From positions 1,550,001 through 1,614,000 of the forward strand of contig JBCAQO010000006.1 of assembly GCA_039111635.1 (NCBI GenBank): a DNA stretch of 64,000 nucleotides, read 5' to 3'. A program made the position numbers and the translations under genes. The stretch is from Heterobasidion occidentale. Its lineage: Eukaryota > Basidiomycota > Agaricomycetes > Russulales > Bondarzewiaceae. Under the pieces are notes generated by a model. It searched no databases. It was not told where the DNA came from and saw only the letters and a list, made by a program, of their open reading frames with translations. The first letter of the stretch is position 1. Each line of letters opens with the position of its first letter. This document shows, piece by piece, positions 55,503 to 64,000 of the stretch.

Positions 55503-57025
55503 TGAATGCAAGTGTTGAATGAGGGAAAGGATATCCAAGGACGCAAGTTCCGTTGCCTTGATGCATATGCTTTTGCTTGGTTCTACCAAAGTTTTGCTGG
55601 ACTCAGTGAAAAGTTTGGATGGGAGCAGAGTCTGTGCTTTGTTATCAGATTCTACCCCCTCACTAAGGTCTGGACGCCTGGACAGAGCATCTGTGTGATT
55701 CATTGTTCCAGCTTTGTAACTGAGCTGGAAATCAAATTGTGACAAAAACAGACTCTAGCAAGCTTGTCTTCAAGACAAGTCGCGCGCTGTTTGAAAGTAG
55801 ATGAGATTCTTGTGGTCTGTCCAGATCTCGAAGGGGTTCCATGCGCCTTCAAGGTAATGTTTTCAGTGTTCCAGTGCCTTGATAATGGCGAGTAGCTTAC
55901 GGTCGTGCACATCATAATTCTGCTCCAGAGGTAAAAACAATCCAGAGAGGTACGCAACCGGGTGCCAGTTGTTGTCAGGTCCTTCCTGCAGGAGGACTGC
56001 ACCATACGTAGATAAGGAGGCATTGGTTACCAGTTGGTATGGTCGCATTGGATTAGGGTATAACAGGAGAGGTTGACTGATAAAGGTGTTCTTCAATTAG
56101 TCAAAAGCCTGTTGGCATTCCGTGGTCTAGTCCCATTTTGTGTCCTTTTTTGTGAGGTCATGCAATGGTTGAGCGATGAATAAAAACTTGTCAATAAATT
56201 GCCAATAGAAGTTTCCTAGACCCAAAAAGGAGCAGATATTGCAAACTGTGTGGGGAACTGACCACTTCTGAATGGCATCTATCTTTGAGTCTTCCATTGT
56301 GACGTGATCTTTTAAAATTGTGTACCCCAAGTAATTCAGCTTGTCCTTGTGGAACTTGCATTTCTCCAGTTTGAGGTACAGATCGTTGTTGCACAAAATC
56401 TGTAGGACACGTTGAACAATCACGATATGTTCTGTCATGGTTTTTGTGAAGGTGAGGATGTTGTCCATGTATACTGCAATTTTCCGGACAAGGATGAGTT
56501 CTTGGAAGATCATGTTCATTATGGCCTAGAAGGTTCCTGGTGAGTTGCAGAGTCCAAAGAACATTACTGTTGGCTCAAAGAGCCCCAAGGGTGTTACAAA
56601 GGCTGCCTTGGGTCCGTCCTCTTCCTTGATGTGCACGTTGCTATATCCCCACTGCATATCCAGTTTTGAAAACACCGTAGCCCCTTTAATAACATCCAAT
56701 AATACTTGGATTAGTGGTAGGGGACATATGTTTTGAACGGTATGTTCATTGAGGTGGTGGTAGTCCTGTACCGGGTGGAGCTTTCCATTTTTCTTGTTTA
56801 TGAAGAAGAAGGAGGCTGCACTATGTGCTGTTGACCAATGTATGGTTCCTCTAGAAAGGTGCTCCTTGACAAATCTTCCTAGTTTATCATGCTTTTCCAG
56901 GCTCAAGGGAAATATCCTTGGGGCCTGGGGTATAAAAGATGGTTTAAGATCTATCGCATGATCCCATATAGTGTGTTTGGGGAGTCTCTGTGATTGTCTC
57001 TTGCTGAAAATGTTGAGGTAGGAAT
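55503..57025 (-). pseudogene. pol: Element C3 pol: RNase H and reverse transcriptase, decayed
   Basis: On the - strand from 57025: RT (FFFINKKNGKLHPVQDYHHLNE, then YMDN in place of YMDD: the second catalytic Asp is lost), thumb, RNase H (LSTYGAVLLQEGPDNNWHP) and the post-RNase H spacer, ending in 3' untranslated sequence. Stops are frequent. It cannot make active enzyme. Confidence 0.82.
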
Positions 57026-57616
57026 TGTTACGAACTGCTCGTTCAGTAACCCAAGAGTAACAGGTTCTTCCCTAGGTCGCACAGCGGACTGAGTGTAGGA
57101 CGAAGTCTCGACTGTATCAGGCAATGATACAGGAGAGAATAATGATTGGCTCTAAGAGTCCTGTATGCGTAGATACAGGGGGAACGAAGAGAATAGACTG
57201 AAGATCCTCAGCCTATTCTACGGGCCTTATATACTGTATGGGGTATAGGGTAAGAGTCCGTGTGCTTCTCCAGGTTTCCATCCTAGGAGAGCTGTGGCCG
57301 CCGTCTTTCTCTGCTGGCGCCTACTCTTGTACTTCTCTAGTCGCACTGATCCATCATGGTGCGATGAGGTGCTTACCCGTAAGCCCTAAGCCCATGGCAT
57401 GTGAATGCCTCTCTTTATTACTGTGTGAACTCTGTGAGCCTCGTGTCCCTCTCATATAGCCTCTACCGATGTCTTGAAGAACCATCGGTTTTGTCGGCTC
57501 CTAAGGACATGCCGAATACCTTGATGTACGCTCCGTAGTGGAGCCGCCTAGCATGTGATGCTTGATCCATCGGTTAGACACGACCCCGAAGGGCCCCGAT
57601 CGGTCAAGTCATAACA
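57026..57616 (-). repeat. Solo LTR of family C inside C3 pol
   Basis: 591 bp, TGTTACGAACTG to CATAACA on the window strand, with GGAAT at 57021-57025 and 57617-57621 as TSD. Removing it rejoins the pol frame (EYHSYLNIFSKRQSQRL). Confidence 0.92.
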
Positions 57617-58028
57617 GGAATGGTATTCCAATGGTACACGACTCTTCAAGTCAGTCGTGTCAATTTCCTCTTCCAGGTCTTCGTCAAAACTGGTGAATCC
57701 GGAGGGTTTGGGGGTTACCTTTCTGATGACGGGTTCTTCCTTGCTTTTCTTTGCAGGGGAGTCAAACAATGTTTGCACCTCTTTGGCGACTTCCTTTGAA
57801 GCTTTGCTCTGGGCAGGTCTCTTGTTGAGTCCACTGGTGTTCCTTGCTTTTGGCTACTTGCTCCTTGAGCCATTCCGAGGCTTTGTGTTGCCGGGATTTG
57901 TGCTCAAGCAAGGAGAGAAACCAAGCTTTCCATTCCTTTGCGGGGACTTGTTGCCATTCTTCTTTAGTCCACGTCCACAAAGTTCCTACCAGTCCTGAGA
58001 CAAGATGTGGTTTTGTTTGCTGGGGAAT
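57617..58028 (-). pseudogene. Element C3 pol: linker between protease and RT
   Basis: The - strand reads WTWTKEEWQQVPAKEWKAW, LLEHKSRQHKASEWLKEQV and GFTSFDEDLEEEIDTTDL, matching the protease-RT linker of C4 (about 60938-61310). Cut on the right by element C4. Confidence 0.8.
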
Positions 58029-58637
58029 TGTTATGACTTGACCGATCGGGGCCCTTCACGGCTGGTCTAACCGATGGATCAAGCATCACATGCTAGGCGG
58101 CTTCACTACGGAGCGTACATCAAGGTATTCGGCATGTCCTTAGGAGCCGACAAAACCGATGGTTCTTCAAGACATCGGTAGAGGCTATATGAGAGGGACA
58201 CGAGGCTCACAGAGTTCACACAGTAATAAAGAGAGGCATTCACATGCCATGGGCTTAGGGCTTACGGGTAAGCACCTCATCGCACCATGATGGATCAGTG
58301 CGACTAGAGAAGTACAAGAGTAGGCGCCAGCAGAGAAAGACGGCGGCCACAGCTCTCCTAGGATGGAAACCTGGAGAAGCACACGGACTCTTACCCTATA
58401 CCCCATACAGTATATAAGGCCCATAGAATAGGCTGAGGATCTTCAGTCTATTCTCTTTGTTCTTACACAGTCTTCGTACTGTGTACTTCGTTCATTCGTA
58501 TCCTCGAATACGAACCTCATTATTTCCTCCTGTATCATTGCCTAAATACAGTCGAGACTTCGCCCACCGCTCAGTCTATTGTGCAACCTAGGGAAGAGCC
58601 CGTTACTCTTGGGTTACTGAACGAGCAGTTTGTAACA
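58029..58637 (+). repeat. 5' LTR of element C4
   Basis: 609 bp, TGTTATGACTTG to TTTGTAACA. Hairpins: ACCGATG/CATCGGT (58155-58179), ACACAGT/ACTGTGT with loop CTTCGT (58465-58484), TTCGTAT/ATACGAA (58495-58514). Confidence 0.92.
58411..58454 (+). promoter_or_regulatory. LTR promoter and presumed transcript start of element C4
   Basis: TATATAAG at 58411-58418. AGTCTATTCT at 58445-58454 is the complement of the PBS, and under the Tf1 model should be at the transcript 5' end; its distance from the TATA box (34 bases) fits a normal TATA-to-start spacing. Confidence 0.6.
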
Positions 58638-58639
58638 CT

Positions 58640-58649
58640 AGAATAGACT
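58640..58649 (+). promoter_or_regulatory. Primer binding site, self-priming type (element C4)
   Basis: AGAATAGACT two bases after the LTR, exact complement of 58445-58454. The tract from the presumed start to 59108 contains no ATG. Confidence 0.75.
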
Positions 58650-59108
58650 CGCTTTTACCCCTACCTTGCACCACACTCTGCTTGCTGCCACACTCTTTCT
58701 CACAACCCTCATCGGTGGCATAGACACCCACCGAAGAGAGTTACTTCACACACCCTGGAGCAAGACCTAGGCCTAGGATTCCCACCAGGCACTAGACGAA
58801 CCCATAACCACCTTCGACAGAACAATCGCCCTATCCATCAAAGAGAAAACCGCTGGTATTACTCCGACACCAATCGGCCAGCACCCCCAAACTTTGATAA
58901 CTGCTTGTACCGAGAAGGACGATACATCTTCACAAGAGAAGACGGAACAGAAGCTGAGTGGGCTTGGGACGAAATAGCAGAAGACTGGGTAGAACCACCC
59001 CAGTATAGGAACCCCGAACCGGAAATCCCGGACACATCGGAGGAAGAACAAGGAACATCCGAGTCCGAATCCTCGGATATTCACACACCGATCAACACCC
59101 GAAACATT

Positions 59109-60326
59109 ATGTCGACAAATCCTACAGACCCCCCCGCACTCGTATCGTCGGGAAGGGGCAAGCTCAAGCTCCCTGACAACTTTGAGGGAGACCGAACACA
59201 ATCGCAAAAATTCATCATGAATTGCCTCCTCCTTTTTACAGCAGAATCGGACCGATACAAGACGGATGGAGACAAGGTTTCCCTAGCCCTCTCATGCATG
59301 AGATATGGAACAGCCGGCGTCTGGGCAGAAAGTTTCCTGAAGAAGACAGTAGGGGCGACCCCGCCCAAAACCCTCGGGACGTGGTCCGACTTTCACGACA
59401 AGTTTAAGCTCCAGTTCAAGGAGACAAACCTTACGCACAAAGCCCGAAGCGCCCTAATGTCTTTCTCTCAGGGAAAAATGATGGTGGATGAATACTCAAA
59501 TCAATTCATCCTCATCGCCGCCGACGCCGACATTACCGATAAGGAACAGGTTCCGTACTTCCAGAGGGGGCTCGATCCAAGGGTCATGGACAAGATCTAT
59601 GACAAGGAAACTCCGCCGAAGGACACGATCCAAGATTGGGTCAACACTGCCTGTGAAATAGATGGACGCTTGAGAGCCCGAAGCGCTCAAAAGGCGATCC
59701 TCGCCAACTCCACCTCATTCCGAAGCGACTTCCTCAATCGCTTTCACCTCCAACCAGCTCGTCGTTACAATTCTACCACAGCTCCTCGCAGAATGAACAA
59801 CCAGGTAGTCGACATGGATATTGACGCCTCCCGAAAGAGAGATGCCGCTCGCCAGAAGCGCACTCATGATGGCAAGCTCACCACTCGCTGTTTTAACTGT
59901 GGGAAGCTAGGGCATTGGGCGTCTGACTGTCGTTCCACTCGTAGAGGCATTCCCCCGTCTCGAGGAGATACGCGCAAGCCGATGGGCAGAGGAGGTAGAC
60001 GAACTCGCGCTGCAGACATGGAGGATGAAGACGAGCAAGAATCCCCGCTGGGAAACAATGCGGGACTTCATCGAGGACTGGAGGAGGGGAGTTCTCATGG
60101 CTACCACCGTCGGGTATCACAACCTAGTAATTCGGTGGAACGTGAGGACCCTTCCGCGAGAAGGGGAGGATCACGCCAGAGCGATGGAGAGCGCTACGTA
60201 CCGCCTAACGGACGACGAAGCAACAGACCCGTCGGTGATACTAATGGGGTCCGAGCGCTCTTCCAAGAAGTAGGGAAGGCTAAGGCCAAAGAAATGTTGA
60301 TGGACCTGGCAGAGGATTTTTCCTGA
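59109..60326 (+). CDS. gag: gag of element C4, intact
   Basis: ATG 59109 is the first ATG after the LTR. The frame is open and conserved upstream to at least 58842 (REGRYIFTREDGTEAEW), so initiation at a non-ATG codon or an upstream start cannot be excluded. 405 codons. Capsid-like region: ESFLKKTVGATPP, KFKLQFKETNL, YFQRGLDPRVMDKIY, DTIQDWVNTACEIDGRL. CCHC knuckle CFNCGKLGHWASDC at about 59890-59932, then an Arg/Gly/Ser-rich tail. Makes the particle shell and packages RNA. Ends GAG GAT TTT TCC TGA; pol opens in the -1 frame. Confidence 0.88.
   Translation: MSTNPTDPPALVSSGRGKLKLPDNFEGDRTQSQKFIMNCLLLFTAESDRYKTDGDKVSLALSCMRYGTAGVWAESFLKKTVGATPPKTLGTWSDFHDKFKLQFKETNLTHKARSALMSFSQGKMMVDEYSNQFILIAADADITDKEQVPYFQRGLDPRVMDKIYDKETPPKDTIQDWVNTACEIDGRLRARSAQKAILANSTSFRSDFLNRFHLQPARRYNSTTAPRRMNNQVVDMDIDASRKRDAARQKRTHDGKLTTRCFNCGKLGHWASDCRSTRRGIPPSRGDTRKPMGRGGRRTRAADMEDEDEQESPLGNNAGLHRGLEEGSSHGYHRRVSQPSNSVEREDPSARRGGSRQSDGERYVPPNGRRSNRPVGDTNGVRALFQEVGKAKAKEMLMDLAEDFS
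60318..60326 (+). promoter_or_regulatory. Candidate gag-pol frameshift context of element C4
   Basis: The gag end reads G GAT TTT TCC TGA. GGATTTT (60314-60320) resembles the MMTV-type GGAUUUA slippery site, is shared by C1, C2 and C4, and lies in a stretch where the -1 (pol) frame is already open. Alternatively pol starts at its own ATG (60404). Confidence 0.35.
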
Positions 60327-60403
60327 CCTCTCCTTCACCAGCCGAAGAGAGAGGGTCGAGGAAACTCGAGTATGATTCCCCATCATGTATTCGAATCGGA
60401 GCA

Positions 60404-63400
60404 ATGACCAGTCATATCATCACCCCCATTCGACTCGATGTGCGATTATCAACTCGAGGAAGAAGCGCTGGAGCCAGGGCCGCCATCGACTCAGCATGCG
60501 AAGGGATTTTGGTAAACAAGAGGTGGGTAGAGAAACATAACCTCCCCACCTATCCTTTAAACCGCCCCATCCGCGTTCGCAACATCGATGACACCATTAA
60601 CAAGGCAGGCCTCATACGACGAGGCCTAGACGCGAATCTCACCGTCAAGGATAGATGGGGAAGAACTCACACCGAACGCGTCCAGATGTTCATCACCAAT
60701 CTAGGGAAAGACGACATGCTCCTAGGAACGGATTAGTTGAAATACCACGACCCCTCCATCGGGTGGAGACGCCGTGAAGTATGTTTTGATCGATGCCCCA
60801 GAGATTGCCAACAACCATATGGGTTTACCAAGGCAAGGGAAGAGCCTACCAAGAAGGCATGGCTAGCTAAACTACGCGGCGACAAGATTCCCCAGCGGAC
60901 GAAACCGCATCTTGTCTCAGAACCGGTAGGACCTTCATGGACTTGGACTAAAGAACAATGGAGCCAAGTACCCGCGAAGGAGTGGAAAACTCGGTTCATG
61001 GAGTTACTCAAACACAAATCCCGACAACGCAAAGCTCGGGAATGGCTCGAGGAACAAGTAACCGAAAGGAAGGAACGCCGGCAATCTCAGCAAGAGGCAG
61101 CCCAGGGCGAAGCTTCAAGAAAAGTCGCTGAAGAAACACAGACACCATTTGACTCCTCCGCAATGGATAGCGCAGGAGAACCCGTCATTAGGAAGGTAGC
61201 TCCAGAGCCCTCGGGGTTCGCAAGCTTTGACGAAGACTTGGAGGAAGAAATCGACACCACCGACTTGAAGAGTCGAGTACCAATAGAATATCATTCCTAC
61301 CTCGACATCTTCAGTGAAAGGCGATCACAGAGACTTCCCCAACACACCATATGGGACCATGCGATAAACCTCAAACCGTCTTTTGTACCCCAGGCTCCAC
61401 AAATATTTCCTTTGAGCCCGGAAAAACACAATGAACTAGGAAAATTCATCAAGGAGCACCTTGCTAGGGGGACGATACGTCGGTCAACCGCGCATAGCGC
61501 GGCCTCTTTCTTCTTTATAAACAAGAAAGATGGGAAACTCCGTCTGGTACAAGATTATCGCCACCTCAACGAACACACCGTTCGAGACGTCTGCCCTCTA
61601 CCATTAATCCAAGAACTATTGGATATTATTAAAGGCGCAACGGTGTTCTCAAAACTCGATGTTCGATGGGGATATAACAACGTGCGCATCAAGAAGGGAG
61701 ACGAATCCAAAGCGGCCTTCGTCACACCCTTAGGACTCTTCGAACCTACAGTAATGTTCTTTGGGCTCTGCAATTCCCCAGGAACCTTCCAAGCCATGAT
61801 GAACATGATCTTCCAGGAACTTATCCTGGCCTGGAAAATAGCGGTATATATGGACGACATCCTCACCTTCACGAAAACCACAGCAGAACACGTTGTGATT
61901 CTTCGACGAGTCCTCCAAATCCTGCGCGACAACGATCTTTATCTCAAACCAGAGAAGTGTGAGTTCCACAAGGAGAAGCTAAACTACCTTGGGTACACGA
62001 TTTCAAAAGACCACGTCGCTATGGAAGACTCGAAGATTGAAGCTATCCAGGAATGGCCCATCCCACGCACAGTTTGCGACATCCGCTCTTTCTTAGGCCT
62101 AGGGAACTTCTACCGACGATTCATTGATAAATTCTCCTTGATCGCTCGACCCCTGCATGACCTCACGAAGAAAGATGTGAGATGGGACTGGACCACGGAG
62201 TGCCAACAGGCGTTTGATCAACTGAAGAAAGCCTTCATCAGTCAACCCGTCCTGTTATACCCTGACCCAATGCGCCCCTACCGGCTTGTTACCGACGCTT
62301 CCCTCGCGGCATATGGTGCAGTCCTCTTACAGGAAGGACCTGATAACGACTGGCACCCTGTTGCATACCTCTCAGGATCATTCTCACCGGCCGAACGGAA
62401 TTACGACGTACATGATCACGAACTCCTCGCCATTATCAAGGCGCTAGAACACTGGAAACATTACCTCGAAGGCGCTCGACACCCCTTTGAGGTCTGGATG
62501 GACCATAAGAATCTGGAACATTTTCAGACCGCGCGCGACCTATCAAGACGACAAGCACGCTGGAGTCTGTTTTTGTCTCGATTTGACTTCCAGCTCAGTT
62601 ACAAAGCTGGAACCACTAATCATGCCGATGCTCTGTCCAGGCGTCCAGACCTTAGTGAGGGGGTGGAATCTGATAACAAGGCACAGACTCTACTCCCGTC
62701 TAGACTTTTCACCGAGTCCAGCGAAACTCTGGTAGAACCAAACGAAGGCATACACGTCAAAGCAACAGAACTCGTATCCTCGGACATCCTCTCCCTTATT
62801 CGACACTCGTGCTCAGAACACGATCTGTTAGTCAACGTCGCCCTCAAGAAACTGCTGGAAAAAGGGCCAAACGCAATGAAGGGCGACCTAGGAAAATGGA
62901 CACATGAAGAGGGCATCACAAGACGCGATGGTTACATATGTGTCCCAAAGGACGACCTCCTTCGACGAATGATTGTCAAAACGCACCATGACACTATGGC
63001 TACAGGACACCCGGGCCGAGCAAAGACCTTAGAATTGGTCCAACGCCATTATTGGTGGTCAAGCATGACCAAATTTGTACACACATATGTGGATGGATGT
63101 GCAGTCTGCCAATCTACCAAGAACCTTCCCCATAGGACCCACCCACCGATCCAACCGCTGGAAACCACGAACGTCCCTTGGCGCTTTATCTCCACCGACT
63201 TTGTGACAGACCTCCCGGAAATCAGAGGCTACGACTCGATAAATGTGGTAGTCGATCAAGGTCTGTCAAAAGGAATAGTCATAACTCCGTGCAAAAAGAC
63301 AATCACGGCCGAAGAAACTACAATGCTCTTCCAGGACAATGTGTTCAAACGATACGGACTACCAACCAAGGTGGTGTCCGACAGAGGCCCTCAATTTACG

Positions 63401-64000
63401 GCAAAGTTCACAAGGGAACTATGGAAAGGAATGGGAATCACCCCTGCCCTCAGCACGGCTTACCATCTCCAAACGGACGGAGAAACAGAACGGGTAAACC
63501 AAGAGATCGAGCAATTCCTACGAGTGTTCTGCAACTACCATCAAGATAACTGGGTAGACTTGATCCCCTTCGCAGAATTCTCCCACAATACCCGAAGACA
63601 CTCCGCCACTGGGAAGTCACCATTTGAAATCCTTTATGGGTTCAATCCACCATATTCGGTCGACTCAGCTCTGGAGACTAAGGTGCCCACGGTAACTGAA
63701 CGTTTGCAGCTAATCAAGGAAGTCCAAGAAGATGCAGCTGCAAGCCTACAAATAGCAGCGCAGCATGCCAAGAACCGGGACCTGCGCAGGAAGCTCCCAC
63801 AGTGGGAAGTAGGAACCCAAGTTTGGTTAGAAGGAACCCACATTCGGACGACTCATCCAAAATTCAAGCTGGCACCTCGACGCTATGGCCCCTTTTCAGT
63901 GACCGAGAGAATCGGCCCTCTAGCTTATCGGTTGAAAATACCCGAAACGTGGAAGATACACCCGGTATTTCATGCCTCCATACTCACAGAATATCATGAG
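60404..64000 (+). CDS. pol: pol of element C4 (one stop, runs off window)
   Basis: ATG 60404 (MTSHIITPIRLDV). Protease-like AAIDSACEG then MLLGTD; TAG at 60734-60736 replaces TGG (D-W-LKYHDP). From 60737 the frame is open to the window end, over 1080 codons: linker, RT (FFFINKKDGKLRLVQDYR, YMDDILTFT near 61850), RNase H (VTDASLAAYGAVLL, DVHDHELLAIIKALEHW, WMDHKNLEHF), zinc-binding HHDTMATGHPGR/CAVCQSTK, and integrase core Asp 63197, Asp 63380, Glu 63488 (D-x60-D-x35-E). The chromodomain falls outside the window. Single G-to-A change aside, it looks active. Confidence 0.9.

Larger units (their letters stand above)
52075..58028 (-). mobile_element. Element C3: decayed, deleted family C gypsy element (3' portion)
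   Basis: 3' LTR at 52075-52676, then PPT and hairpin region, then a jump into pol: sequence equal to roughly 42080-45715 of C2 (third ORF, integrase, chromodomain) is missing at about 55502. Many C-to-T and G-to-A changes. It is interrupted by LTR2 copy 3, a solo C LTR and element C4. Its 5' end would be to the right of C4, outside the window. Confidence 0.82.
58029..64000 (+). mobile_element. Element C4: nearly intact family C gypsy element (5' 5.97 kb in window)
   Basis: 5' LTR 58029-58637, PBS, gag and pol to the window edge. Only one nonsense codon (TAG 60734-60736) in the visible part. Left flank GGAAT (58024-58028); the right TSD is outside the window. It lies in the opposite direction to C3, in which it is inserted. 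Confidence 0.92.

Overview
This window looks like nuclear DNA of a basidiomycete fungus, probably an Agaricomycete. The evidence is a nest of chromodomain-bearing Ty3/gypsy elements with Tf1-like self-priming signals, a DUF6589-type gene and a RecQ-like helicase of the kind multiplied in mushroom genomes, and 48-61 bp introns. I see no ordinary single-copy host gene. Nearly all of it is transposable elements inside other transposable elements, and target-site duplications (TSDs) let the order be worked out.

Left part (1-20205). Element A (68-10474, + strand) is a full-length gypsy chromovirus with near-identical 833/834-bp LTRs. It has gag, a pol in the -1 frame, and an extra third ORF with its own TATA box. 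It is followed by pieces of an older, decayed relative, element B: 10475-12109 on the - strand and 16171-20205 on the + strand. A solo LTR-like family of about 1.08 kb (called LTR2 here), the 3' half of a Ty1/copia element with its LTR, two copies of an unidentified repeat, and an inverted solo LTR of family A lie between them. The TSDs of element A (AAATG) and of the solo LTR (CTATC) are swapped. This shows that the segment 10475-15336 was inverted between the two oppositely oriented LTRs.

Middle part (20206-51851). Once later insertions are removed, this is a DNA element of about 6 kb (called X here) inserted into element B. It has a 9-bp duplication (CCGCCCCTG) and long imperfect terminal inverted repeats. 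It carries two convergent, decayed genes: a RecQ-like helicase (+) and a DUF6589-like protein (-). Three MITE-like elements, one LTR2 copy and two 11-kb gypsy elements (C1 at 27023-37951 and C2 at 39626-51145, both - strand) have landed inside it. C1 and C2 split the DUF6589 gene into three. C-family elements have gag, pol with integrase chromodomain, a third ORF, and a 2.5-kb 3' untranslated region. That region is a chain of short hairpins joined by a recurring linker.

Right part (51861-64000). The rest of element B is cut by element C3 (- strand, decayed and deleted), which carries an LTR2 copy, a solo C LTR, and the + strand element C4 (58029 to beyond the window end). C4 is almost intact, with one nonsense codon in the visible 5.97 kb. 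Most nonsense codons across A, B, X and C are CGA to TGA or otherwise C-to-T/G-to-A, which fits cytosine-methylation decay.
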